Below are positions 30,208 through 36,552 of a stretch of DNA of 37,216 bases, piece after piece (position 1 is the first letter of the stretch; every line of letters starts with the position of its first letter). A program made the translations under genes and the position numbers. This DNA comes from a virus. The notes beneath the pieces were generated by a model. It did not search any database, was not told the DNA's origin, and saw only the letters and a list, made by a program, of their open reading frames with translations. The stretch covers positions 1-37,216 of IMG/VR virus record IMGVR_UViG_3300043399_000210; one strand, given 5' to 3'.

Positions 30208-31353
30208 ATGACCAAGAAGGTATTTCAGACTTCCGCACACAATTTGCAGGACGACTTCGAAATCTACACTGTATATCTTATGCAGAAGATTGCAGAGGAT
30301 GCCAAGAAGCATATCACTGTTAAGTCTGCCTCTGTTCTCAAGGACTTCGAATCAGCACTCGCTGCACATGGACTAAACCACGCACACACAATGTCTGGCG
30401 ATGGTCTCGTTTACCGTAACAATCTTATTGCTGGAGTCAATGACTTCATGGACCGTCTGTTTGCTAAAATGCCAGACAACAAGTTTGACTTTACTCACGT
30501 TGCTAAAGAGTTGCGTAATCAGAACAAGAAGGGTGACATCGTAATCACTGTAGACGATGGCTCTGAGATCTCTTTGTCACTCAAGAACTACAAGACACCC
30601 ATTGGCACCATTCAGGTATCTTCTGGGACGTTCCAATCTTTCATCGTAAACTTTTTGTTTGAGGCAGCTGGCGTGGGTACATGGATCAATCCTGTAGACA
30701 ATACTACCTTTAACAATCGTAATGCAGAGAAGCGTAATGCCGTACTTGTAGAGAACGGATATGCATCAGTCGTCACCATGATTGACAAGATGGATACTCT
30801 TAGCAAGAACATGCGTACACGCTTCATTGACAGCGAGGAGTTCCGATTCTACTCTGAGCAAGAGTTTGACAAGGCTCGTAAAGATGTTGGTCTTGCTGGT
30901 CTTAAGATTGCTAAAGAGTTTGTAGACTTGCTTCCTGCAGAGATCGTAAAAGCACGACTCCTCAAAATGACAGGGTTTGACGGTAACGAGGATATCCTTA
31001 TTCTTGGCAAGGGTACTGTTGCAGACAGCATTACTGACGAAGCATTCCAGGAACTTTCTACTAAGGTTCGTAATGCCAATATCGTGGTCACTATTGAGGG
31101 GCAGAGCCTTGTGTTTGCTTTCCAAGATGCGGAGGGCATTGATGTACTCAGGGTAAACGTACCATTCACTATCAATAAGAATGGTGCTTGGTACATGGAT
31201 GGAGAACAGTACGAAGGTACTCGCTTCCACAAGAAGGAAGGCGTAGAGCTTGCATGGGGAGAACGTCGTCCCAAGAAGTCACGAGAGATGGCTACATCAA
31301 TCAATACCTACGTTGACTTTGGCAAGACTGATGTAGTTCGAAAGGTAGCATAA
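30208..31353 (+). CDS. Unknown 381-aa protein, possible PD-(D/E)XK-like nuclease
   Basis: Start ATG 30208, with GGAG at 30199-30202; the longer frame from 30154 begins inside the promoter. The only motif I can see is GDIVITVDDGSEISLSLKNY (residues 109-128): D110, an acidic turn, then S-L-K126. This resembles the D...(D/E/S)xK core of some type II restriction-type nucleases. The following helix (SSGTFQSFIVNFLFEA) also fits. The N- and C-terminal parts are unfamiliar. It is the largest gene of the small-gene region and has the strongest promoter there, so it is probably highly expressed. Confidence 0.55.
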   Translation: MTKKVFQTSAHNLQDDFEIYTVYLMQKIAEDAKKHITVKSASVLKDFESALAAHGLNHAHTMSGDGLVYRNNLIAGVNDFMDRLFAKMPDNKFDFTHVAKELRNQNKKGDIVITVDDGSEISLSLKNYKTPIGTIQVSSGTFQSFIVNFLFEAAGVGTWINPVDNTTFNNRNAEKRNAVLVENGYASVVTMIDKMDTLSKNMRTRFIDSEEFRFYSEQEFDKARKDVGLAGLKIAKEFVDLLPAEIVKARLLKMTGFDGNEDILILGKGTVADSITDEAFQELSTKVRNANIVVTIEGQSLVFAFQDAEGIDVLRVNVPFTINKNGAWYMDGEQYEGTRFHKKEGVELAWGERRPKKSREMATSINTYVDFGKTDVVRKVA

Positions 31354-31559
31354 TGACTGAATCTGAAAAACAATGGGCATGGTTTGATGCTGGGGTAAAG
31401 CAAGAGCGTGAACGCATCATTGCACTACTCGAAGCCAGAATTGACGAATGTAATTGGGAAGAAGTCAGTAAAGACACGGGCTACGATGATGGACCTTGTG
31501 AAATGTGCGAGGAGACCCTTATCAATATCGCACTTATCAAGGGAGAGAACAATGACTAA
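31353..31559 (+). CDS. RERIIALL / C-x2-C small protein, copy 1
   Basis: 68 aa. It carries the block G-x3-ERERIIALLEAR, then C-x2-C (PCEMCEE) and ends in NIALIKGEN. The two genes downstream share the same block, cysteine pair and ending, so the three are tandem paralogues. The start overlaps the previous stop (TAATG), the end overlaps copy 2. The cysteine pairs might bind zinc. Function unknown. Confidence 0.75.
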   Translation: MTESEKQWAWFDAGVKQERERIIALLEARIDECNWEEVSKDTGYDDGPCEMCEETLINIALIKGENND

Positions 31560-31734
31560 TGAAACTTACTGGATGGGATTTGATCGTGGTCAGGAAGCAG
31601 AGCGTGAACGGATCATTGCACTACTAGACTTAGAACATTCTGAGTACACATATCAACACCAAGAAAACAAGGGAGCATATATTGATGATTGTTCTGCTTG
31701 TTTCGCTATTGCTATTATAAAGGGAGAGGACTAA
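31552..31734 (+). CDS. RERIIALL / C-x2-C small protein, copy 2
   Basis: 60 aa from ATG 31552 (an earlier in-frame ATG at 31408 is inside copy 1). It shows GFDRGQEAERERIIALLD, C-x2-C (DCSACFA) and the ending AIIKGED. It overlaps both copy 1 and copy 3 by a few bases. It is the most similar to copy 1 in the helix. Confidence 0.75.
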   Translation: MTNETYWMGFDRGQEAERERIIALLDLEHSEYTYQHQENKGAYIDDCSACFAIAIIKGED

Positions 31735-31913
31735 TGGCTAGTCCAGAGATCGAACAACTCCAAGAAGCAATGGAACTAGGTGCATATCGTGAACGTCAAC
31801 GCATCATTGCACTGCTCAACCACGAGTATTGGCATCACATTAGCTATCTTTCAGACATTCATTACGATTGCCTAATGTGTGAGGCTATCGCACTTATCAA
31901 GGGGGATAACTAA
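31734..31913 (+). CDS. RERIIALL / C-x2-C small protein, copy 3
   Basis: 59 aa. It shows ELGAYRERQRIIALLNHE, C-x2-C (DCLMCEA) and the ending AIALIKGDN. It has an extra His-rich stretch (EYWHHISYL) between the helix and the cysteines, possibly extending a metal site. The start overlaps copy 2 (TAATG). Confidence 0.75.
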   Translation: MASPEIEQLQEAMELGAYRERQRIIALLNHEYWHHISYLSDIHYDCLMCEAIALIKGDN

Positions 31914-32098
31914 TGGCAGTAATCTATTGCGATAACTGTGAGCTTGGTGTACACCATACCGATATCTGTTGGGGTGGCAAGAACGGAAAGCCACGTCTTA
32001 CAAAACAAGAACACAGAAACCTTACCATTAGATACTGGACCATTGCAATAGGCATAGTAGTTGGAATTGATGCAATAGTCCTATTTCTGGTGAAATAA
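31913..32098 (+). CDS. Zinc-knuckle plus membrane helix protein
   Basis: 61 aa. The N-terminus has C-x2-C (YCDNCELGVHH) with following His/Cys, and the C-terminus is one membrane helix (RYWTIAIGIVVGIDAIVLFL). Such small membrane-tethered zinc proteins occur in phages without known function. The start overlaps copy 3 above. Confidence 0.65.
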   Translation: MAVIYCDNCELGVHHTDICWGGKNGKPRLTKQEHRNLTIRYWTIAIGIVVGIDAIVLFLVK

Positions 32099-32099
32099 A

Positions 32100-32165
32100 T
32101 TCGGCGGAAAAGTTCGGCGGTATAGAGTGACAACGCTTGACAAACAAGCGACCAAACAGTATAAT
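32100..32165 (+). promoter_or_regulatory. Consensus promoter with direct-repeat and palindromic operator-like sites
   Basis: TTGACA (32137-32142), 17 bp, TATAAT (32160-32165). A perfect palindrome, CGCTTG-N5-CAAGCG (32134-32150), covers the -35. Just upstream TTCGGCGG occurs twice with a 13-bp period (32100 and 32113). Together they look like a regulated promoter. Confidence 0.8.
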
Positions 32166-32190
32166 GGATATAACAAACAAAGGAGACACA

Positions 32191-32415
32191 TTGGCAGTTA
32201 AGAAAACATTCGAAGCATTCGATGCTCGTGGATGGCGAAAGCACGGAAACAATGAGCGTTTCATTACGCTCTACGTACAGGGACATCACGGAGCAGTCCA
32301 GCACGATCTTTCATTGGCAGAGGTTGTAGAGCTTCAGGAACTTCTTCAGCGAGCAGTCACTCAGTCTGGTGAAGAGCCTAAGAATCCTGGTTCGTGGGAT
32401 ATCGAACCTTTCTAA
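32191..32415 (+). CDS. Small protein, unknown function (TTG start)
   Basis: 74 aa from TTG 32191, with GGAG five bases upstream. The in-frame ATG 32164 lies inside the -10 and cannot be on the transcript. The protein has a beta-rich first half (ERFITLYVQGHHGAVQHDL) and a helix (LAEVVELQELLQRAV). It is the last rightward gene before the non-coding region. Confidence 0.65.
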   Translation: MAVKKTFEAFDARGWRKHGNNERFITLYVQGHHGAVQHDLSLAEVVELQELLQRAVTQSGEEPKNPGSWDIEPF

Positions 32416-32440
32416 GTCGGAGGTAGACGCACTACAAAAG

Positions 32441-32468
32441 TGGGGGGTATCAGAAATGGTATCCCCCA
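32441..32468 (+). terminator. Probable terminator hairpin at the end of the rightward block
   Basis: TGGGGGGTAT opposite GTATCCCCCA forms a ~10-bp stem around an eight-base loop, 26 bases after the last rightward stop. There is no long T-run, so it may need a factor or act in both directions. Confidence 0.55.
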
Positions 32469-32886
32469 TTACCTATATAACATATAACCTATAGTAGATA
32501 GAATGACCTATATGACAAGATGGTTTTGAGCTTATAGGACATTGTGACATCAAGCAATAGACCTCGCCACAGCTCATTCTGACGTGTCTGAGACAGTGTT
32601 TTAGCTTCATATTTGGCAGATTCATCTTACTGATATATTTTTTATCTGACTGTAATTTGATGTTGGATAGGTTGTTTGGATAATAATGCCTATATATAGG
32701 GGCGTTCGTAATCCCAAACCACAACATATAGCCCTTGACAAACCACCAAATCTATGCTACAACCATGCCCAAACCCTATATCTAGTGTCCAATACCCCCA
32801 AAATACCCCATATATAGTGTTTATTTATCTATCAAAACATTCCCAAACATAACAATTTGATATCAAAAATGTACAAAATGTACAAG

Positions 32887-32921
32887 AATCTGGGAAAAAT
32901 AATCAAGGGTTCGTAATGTCT
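32887..32921 (+). repeat. 35-bp repeat, copy 1
   Basis: ATCTGGGAAAAAT, nine variable bases, then GGTTCGTAATG and TCT. It shares this layout with the two tandem copies at 33091 and 33126. Confidence 0.8.
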
Positions 32922-33090
32922 ATTTCCCTATAGGTGTTTGTTATTATATAGGGGATTTGGGTATACTTCGATACCGCCAAACATATGTCAAACAGTATTT
33001 GCAGACATTTCGGGGGTATCAAACAATGGATCGTAATACTATAGGTATATACACTATATAGGTAATAGACATATCTTCTGATACCCCACG

Positions 33091-33160
33091 ATCTGGGAAA
33101 AATTTGTTTGGGATCGTAATGTCTAGAATCTGGGAAAAATATTTGGAGGTTCGTAATGGT
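33091..33160 (+). repeat. 35-bp repeat, copies 2 and 3 in tandem
   Basis: Two directly adjacent units (33091-33125 and 33126-33160), each ATCTGGGAAAAAT or near, variable centre, GGATCGTAATG or GGTTCGTAATG. The shorter core GGATCGTAAT also occurs at 33028, GTTCGTAAT at 32704, and a diverged whole copy at about 36794-36824. Confidence 0.8.
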
Positions 33161-33216
33161 GTTTTTGGTGTATATGTTTGTTAGTATGTTATGACATATG
33201 CCTAGGCGACCTCCCC

Positions 33217-33477
33217 CTATTCGGAGGATGCCGCTAACAAATCATTTAAAGTTTCATATCCAGTGTCTTCGATACCAATCGCTGAGATAAGCAAATCAAA
33301 TGTTTCGTTAATGAAGTTTTCTGCCATTGGTGTCTTGAGTACCACACCCTCGCTGATGGCATAGGAGAGAGGCAATCCCAAATCGTTATATGTAACAAAG
33401 TCTTGGAATTCATCATCATGTCGATAGTTGAGCCATAGCTCTGAGAGAATCAGACACTTGTTCTCAAAGGTTGTCAT
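33217..33477 (-). CDS. Acidic protein, paralogue of its neighbour (unknown function)
   Basis: 86 aa, leftward. It aligns along its length with the adjacent upstream protein: KCLILSELWLNY, DFVTYNDL, ENFINETFDLLISA, EDTGYETLNDLL. The stretch is helical and acidic. The start overlaps the previous stop by four bases. It is the last gene of the leftward block; a CCTCC/GGAGG hairpin spans its stop. Confidence 0.7.
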   Translation of the reverse strand: MTTFENKCLILSELWLNYRHDDEFQDFVTYNDLGLPLSYAISEGVVLKTPMAENFINETFDLLISAIGIEDTGYETLNDLLAASSE

Positions 33478-33752
33478 TCTGGGATTGCCTTTCCTAATAC
33501 ATCTTCTACTGTTTTGTAGCCCTCGTCTTGTACCCTCGCAAAGTCAAGGAACATCTCAAATGCTTCGTTGATTAGTTCTTCTAACTTTGGTGTCAGCCCA
33601 AGCCAGTCAATGATTTCATCATCAAGCATAAACGCTGTGAAAAGAAACAACTCGTGTTCCTCAACAAAGTCTGCCAAGTCTGCTTCCTTTGAGTAATAAA
33701 CCCAAAGTTCAGCAAGAATGTGAACCTTGTCAGTAAACTCGGTATTCGTCAT
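33474..33752 (-). CDS. Acidic protein, paralogue of its neighbour (unknown function)
   Basis: 92 aa, leftward. It shares KVHILAELWVYY, DFVEEHEL, EELINEAFEMFLDF and DEGYKTVEDVLG with the following gene, so the two arose by tandem duplication. No catalytic motif. It overlaps the preceding 68-aa gene by 23 bases. Acidic, helical, probably an interaction protein or inhibitor-sized factor, though nothing proves that. Confidence 0.7.
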   Translation of the reverse strand: MTNTEFTDKVHILAELWVYYSKEADLADFVEEHELFLFTAFMLDDEIIDWLGLTPKLEELINEAFEMFLDFARVQDEGYKTVEDVLGKAIPE

Positions 33753-33936
33753 TCACTCCGTCTTTCTCTTGTTTTGCGATTTCTGCCATAAGCAGTATTC
33801 GGTTGATTGCTACTCGTGGTGCGAGTTCAGCCAGATAAACTCCGACCATTTCGATATCTAATGCGAGATGTGAAATCAAATCTGAAATCTTCTTGGCTAC
33901 TCGTTCCTCGTCTGTCAGTCTGTGTCGTTTTGGCAT
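33730..33936 (-). CDS. Small basic-start helical protein
   Basis: 68 aa from ATG 33936 (minus strand), with AGGAG seven bases upstream; the longer reading from 34011 crosses a hairpin and a promoter. The N-terminus is basic (PKRHRLTDEERVAKKISDL), the rest helical. An extended -10 (TGGTAAAAT, 33965 to 33957, minus strand) should drive it and the two paralogues that follow. Confidence 0.65.
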   Translation of the reverse strand: MPKRHRLTDEERVAKKISDLISHLALDIEMVGVYLAELAPRVAINRILLMAEIAKQEKDGVNDEYRVY

Positions 33937-33973
33937 TGTGTTACTCCTATAAATCCATTTTACCAGAAGTGGA

Positions 33974-34019
33974 GGTAGAACGCAAGTGGTGAAAGGAAAA
34001 AGTCCACTCACGCTCTACC
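33974..34019 (-). promoter_or_regulatory. 16-bp RNA hairpin on the leftward transcript
   Basis: 34019-34004 and 33989-33974 (minus strand) pair at all 16 positions if G:U is allowed (three wobbles). Read as plus-strand RNA, the three wobbles become A:C mismatches, so the structure favours leftward RNA. The loop is T-rich. It lies between the 34066 gene and the 33957 promoter and may be a terminator-like or processing element. Confidence 0.55.
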
Positions 34020-34065
34020 CCCTTGTTGTAGACGGAACCCCCATTCATCGTCTACCCATCCACCA

Positions 34066-34416
34066 CTACGTTGTGGTAGGTCCTGTGTATGTGAGCACGG
34101 ATGCATGTTTCTTAGGCTTATGCAAATCGATCTGATTTAGTATCTTAGCAATGCGACGTGTAGGGATTGACACCTCGTCCGCAAACACCCAGAAGTCACT
34201 GCCGTACTCGTCCATGGGGTGCTGGTATGCAAGTTCCTGAGTTTCGAATTCATCACACTCAATGAGAACACCAGTCTCAATGTTGTATACCGCTCCGCTG
34301 TCGTCGTACACACGAACGTAGGGTTCTATGGTGAAGGTATCACTCCAGGTTGTACCAGTCTCAGGGGACCAGTCCTCACGGTAGAAGATGTTTAGGTCAA
34401 GCACACGGTTATCCAT
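34066..34416 (-). CDS. Unknown protein, about 116 aa
   Basis: ATG 34416 overlaps the previous stop (TGATG), with GAGGAGG upstream. Beta-rich (DTFTIEPYVRVYDDSGAVYN), with an acidic middle and a basic C-terminus (LHKPKKHASVL). No recognised motif. A hairpin, GTAGACG/CGTCTAC, follows its stop at about 34033-34060. Confidence 0.65.
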   Translation of the reverse strand: MDNRVLDLNIFYREDWSPETGTTWSDTFTIEPYVRVYDDSGAVYNIETGVLIECDEFETQELAYQHPMDEYGSDFWVFADEVSIPTRRIAKILNQIDLHKPKKHASVLTYTGPTTT

Positions 34417-34526
34417 CAGTCCTCCTCGTTGCAATCGTGAGTATCCATCTCAACAATCTCGTTAGCCTTGTTTACATTGTATAGGCGACCACAGCCACCG
34501 CATTCTTGATACTGTCGTGTATCCAT
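34416..34526 (-). CDS. 36-aa zinc-knuckle mini-protein
   Basis: Leftward; ATG 34526 shares its A with the previous stop. C-x2-C (ECGGCGRLY) near the start and H-x-C (DTHDCNEED) near the end form a likely zinc site in 36 residues. The acidic end contains the GAGGAGG that serves as ribosome site for the next gene. Function unknown. Confidence 0.6.
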   Translation of the reverse strand: MDTRQYQECGGCGRLYNVNKANEIVEMDTHDCNEED

Positions 34527-34669
34527 TAGACCTCTATAACGTTGATGCTGATGTTGTCTGAGATATCTTGCCAAACGTACTCTTCGTCAACGTCATCATT
34601 ATAAAATGCCGTCATCGTGAAGTACTGCCCACTGGGAGTATGGATTACTTCGATTTCATATTCTTTCAT
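34526..34669 (-). CDS. Small beta protein, possible DpnD/PcfM-like family member
   Basis: 47 aa, leftward, with AAAGG before ATG 34669. It opens MKEYEIEVIHTPSGQYFTMT, like the Y-x-V/I-x-V beta opening of several neighbours (35566, 35971, 36524). The segment VDEEYVWQDI is acidic. Family membership is tentative. Confidence 0.55.
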   Translation of the reverse strand: MKEYEIEVIHTPSGQYFTMTAFYNDDVDEEYVWQDISDNISINVIEV

Positions 34670-34684
34670 TATCTACCTTTCGAT

Positions 34685-35218
34685 TTAGTAGTGGAAGTCC
34701 ACAGGTACAAGATACCACACACCACCGACATCTAACCTGTCTTTAGTCATGTGGATAGGATTGGTGGACCAGTGTTCCAAGTCGTAGAAGTATGAGTTGT
34801 AGTCCCACTCACCCTGAACCATGTCAATCATTTTGCCAAGAGGATACAGTTTCATTGAGTAGTCCATGTCACCGTCATACATATCAAAGTAAGATTCTAG
34901 ATTGATATTGGCTCGTTGCCATTCGTCACGGTAGCGTTGGAATTCTGAAACACGGCTCTCAATGCAACTCTCAAGGATAGCAAGGAACTCGTCAAGGTTA
35001 TCAGTACTAACAATCATGTTAGTCTTACCTTCTTTGTATGCTTCGTGAATGTCGTCACTGTTGCCAGTGTTCCAACGTCCACCACCTACAACAAACCAGT
35101 CATACCATGTACCATTACCGTATTCACCACCAAGCATATCCTGAAGTATGGTCTCTACTTGGTGATAGGCTTCGTCAGCAGTTTCAGCCTTTACTGCGAT
35201 GTATTGCAAAACGTGCAA
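34685..35218 (-). CDS. Unknown acidic, aromatic-rich protein (177 aa)
   Basis: Start TTG 35218 with AAAGGA upstream. The N-terminus (YIAVKAETADEAYHQVE) has the same strand-then-EA-helix pattern as the small neighbours, followed by a glycine-rich stretch (MLGGEYGNGTWYDWFVVGGG) and long acidic helices. It is the largest leftward gene. A consensus promoter precedes it. Function unknown. Confidence 0.7.
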   Translation of the reverse strand: MHVLQYIAVKAETADEAYHQVETILQDMLGGEYGNGTWYDWFVVGGGRWNTGNSDDIHEAYKEGKTNMIVSTDNLDEFLAILESCIESRVSEFQRYRDEWQRANINLESYFDMYDGDMDYSMKLYPLGKMIDMVQGEWDYNSYFYDLEHWSTNPIHMTKDRLDVGGVWYLVPVDFHY

Positions 35219-35245
35219 TGTATTTCCTTTCGTTTGGGTATATCT

Positions 35246-35274
35246 ATTTTACAGCAAGTGGGGGTATTTGTCAA
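35246..35274 (-). promoter_or_regulatory. Leftward consensus promoter
   Basis: On the minus strand: TTGACA (35274 to 35269), 17 bp, TAAAAT (35251 to 35246). It drives the 177-aa gene and overlaps the 3' end of the gene before it. Confidence 0.8.
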
Positions 35275-35438
35275 GAACCAAATTTGTTGGTAATGTGTTC
35301 ATATGCCTCAATAATCCCAGAGAGATATCCAGCATAGTCAGGGTCGTCTCCTCCAAGCACGGCATCTTCATAGCAGTCGATGATGTCTGGGAGTTGTTCG
35401 TTGATATAGTCAATGATGTTGGGGTCAAATTGTTTCAT
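35271..35438 (-). CDS. Small acidic protein, unknown function (leaderless)
   Basis: 55 aa from ATG 35438 (minus strand), exactly six bases after TATAAT (35450 to 35445); no Shine-Dalgarno. Helical and acidic (NEQLPDIIDCYEDAVLGGDD). The longer reading from 35483 crosses that promoter. Function unknown. Confidence 0.65.
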   Translation of the reverse strand: MKQFDPNIIDYINEQLPDIIDCYEDAVLGGDDPDYAGYLSGIIEAYEHITNKFGS

Positions 35439-35450
35439 AGTTACATTATA
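35436..35450 (-). promoter_or_regulatory. Leftward leaderless promoter
   Basis: Minus strand TATAAT (35450 to 35445), six bases, ATG 35438. It overlaps the last codons of the zinc mini-protein. Confidence 0.6.
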
Positions 35451-35566
35451 CCTTTGACCACGGACACGAAATGATCTTCGCATAGATAGTTAAAGTCCTC
35501 AACATCGTGCTTGGTAGCAGGATTTGGACACCCTGCCATTTCACACACATAAATATATGGTTGCAT
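35441..35566 (-). CDS. 41-aa zinc-finger-like mini-protein
   Basis: Leftward; ATG 35566 overlaps the previous stop (TAATG). C8-x4-C13 (VCEMAGCPNP) and C-x2-H (LCEDHF) 16 residues later form a single zinc site, reminiscent of the C...CAHH pattern of the DUF7455-like protein. Function unknown. Confidence 0.6.
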   Translation of the reverse strand: MQPYIYVCEMAGCPNPATKHDVEDFNYLCEDHFVSVVKGIM

Positions 35567-35733
35567 TACTCGTCCTCCAATACCTCAAAGTCCCACTGGG
35601 CGTGTTCCTTGTAGGGAAGGAAGTCGTCCATAATCCATTCGTCCAATGCTTGCAAGGCTGCAGATTCATCTTCTGCTTCTACAGGTACGTTGTACTCAAT
35701 CTGTACCATTGCGTTCACTACATATTTAGGCAT
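35566..35733 (-). CDS. Small acidic beta-alpha protein, possible DpnD/PcfM-like paralogue
   Basis: 55 aa from ATG 35733, with AAGGA upstream. Layout: beta strand (PKYVVNAMVQIEYNVPV), then EAEDESAALQALDEW helix, then an acidic end. The strand - VEAE-S-E-A-helix order is shared with the 53-aa gene at 35971 and the 36524 gene. It resembles the DpnD/PcfM pattern; function of that family is unclear. Confidence 0.6.
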   Translation of the reverse strand: MPKYVVNAMVQIEYNVPVEAEDESAALQALDEWIMDDFLPYKEHAQWDFEVLEDE

Positions 35734-35971
35734 ACATTTCCTTTTGGTCAGTTACAAACACGGTGTCAGTCCACGGCTTCTCGGTTACAAAGTAGCCAAG
35801 ACGATTGATTCGGCGGTAGCCATTGGAGAGATTCGCATAACGACCATCTCCGTCAACCATAGTCCAGACATAGTGAGGGTCAGTTCCCTCTGGGATATCC
35901 TCAATATCGTCAAGAGCCAATGGCGTGGTAGGAAGATAAGTGTCTTCCCATTCGTCCCAAGTCATAATCAT
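35726..35971 (-). CDS. Unknown protein, 81 aa
   Basis: Leftward, ATG 35971 overlapping the previous stop. Aromatic-rich with HYVWTMVDGDGRYANLSNGY and LGYFVTEKPW, which looks like a small beta sheet domain. No catalytic motif. It overlaps the next gene by eight bases. Confidence 0.65.
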   Translation of the reverse strand: MIMTWDEWEDTYLPTTPLALDDIEDIPEGTDPHYVWTMVDGDGRYANLSNGYRRINRLGYFVTEKPWTDTVFVTDQKEMYA

Positions 35972-36132
35972 TACTTATCTCCAAAGTTATTGCTGTCATA
36001 GGGGTCAATGAAAGCGTCCCAATCACCGTCAGGCATATCCTCGTGCTTTTCGATAGCCAGTTCGATTGCTTGCTCTTCACTCTCTGCTTCTACCCAGTAA
36101 GTTGCCTGGTATTCTACTTGATAAGTCTTCAT
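35971..36132 (-). CDS. Small acidic beta-alpha protein, possible DpnD/PcfM-like paralogue
   Basis: 53 aa from ATG 36132, with GAGGAG in the stop of the gene before. KTYQVEYQATYWVEAESEEQ gives the strand, strand, VEAESEE opening; a helix and acidic tail follow. It is the clearest member of the local family. Confidence 0.62.
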   Translation of the reverse strand: MKTYQVEYQATYWVEAESEEQAIELAIEKHEDMPDGDWDAFIDPYDSNNFGDK

Positions 36133-36133
36133 C

Positions 36134-36295
36134 TTACTCCTCGTCCATAAACTTGATAAACACTTTGACCAACTCTAATGCTATTGTACTACTGAGGTAC
36201 GACATAGAATCCATACCCTGTAGTTCCTCAATCTTGGCAAGGATTTCTTGTTTGGCTACCTCACGCTCGTTGACTTCGTATTGTGTGATTTCCAT
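36134..36295 (-). CDS. Small helical protein, unknown function
   Basis: 53 aa, leftward, ATG 36295 in a TAATG overlap. A coiled helix (EREVAKQEILAKIEELQ) is followed by a second helix (STIALELVKVFIKFM). The acidic end carries the next gene's ribosome site. Function unknown. Confidence 0.6.
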   Translation of the reverse strand: MEITQYEVNEREVAKQEILAKIEELQGMDSMSYLSSTIALELVKVFIKFMDEE

Positions 36296-36552
36296 TAGAA
36301 TCCAACCTTCCCATAAGTCTCAAACTCCTCAAGACCATCTTCTCGTTCCCACTGGTCTTCTTCCCAATAGGCTTCTGGCTCAGTTACATATGAAGCCAAG
36401 TCTGTGTGGGCAACATCGTCCCATACCTCGTCACTCCACTCAGCCATACCTGGCACGGTGAAGGTAATTACAGAAAAGTCTGAGATGAAGCGGTATGTAA
36501 TAAACTTATCAGGCTTCCAGTCATCACTCGTCATCTTCACACTCACATTCAT
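36295..36552 (-). CDS. Acidic Trp-rich protein, unknown function
   Basis: 85 aa from ATG 36552 (minus strand), with GAGG nine bases upstream; a shorter start at 36534 is possible. Very acidic and Trp-rich (EWSDEVWDDV, EAYWEEDQWERE). DNA-mimic or protein-binding roles would suit such a composition but are guesses. Confidence 0.62.
   Translation of the reverse strand: MNVSVKMTSDDWKPDKFITYRFISDFSVITFTVPGMAEWSDEVWDDVAHTDLASYVTEPEAYWEEDQWEREDGLEEFETYGKVGF

Larger units (their letters stand above)
32469..33216. other. AT-rich non-coding region between convergent gene blocks
   Basis: No convincing ORF on either strand. It holds 35-bp repeats (annotated separately), many CCTATA/TATAGG motifs (at least eight), an 8-bp inverted repeat GGGGTATC/GATACCCC (33012-33019 and about 33080-33087), and a weak rightward promoter candidate (TTGACA 32735, TGCTACAAC 32755-32763). 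An origin, a regulatory hub or a recombination site are possible uses. Confidence 0.6.

Noticed and set aside
32473-32727. Minus-strand 84-aa ORF in the non-coding region
   Set aside because: No ribosome site or promoter at the right place, odd composition, and it lies amid repeats; likely chance.
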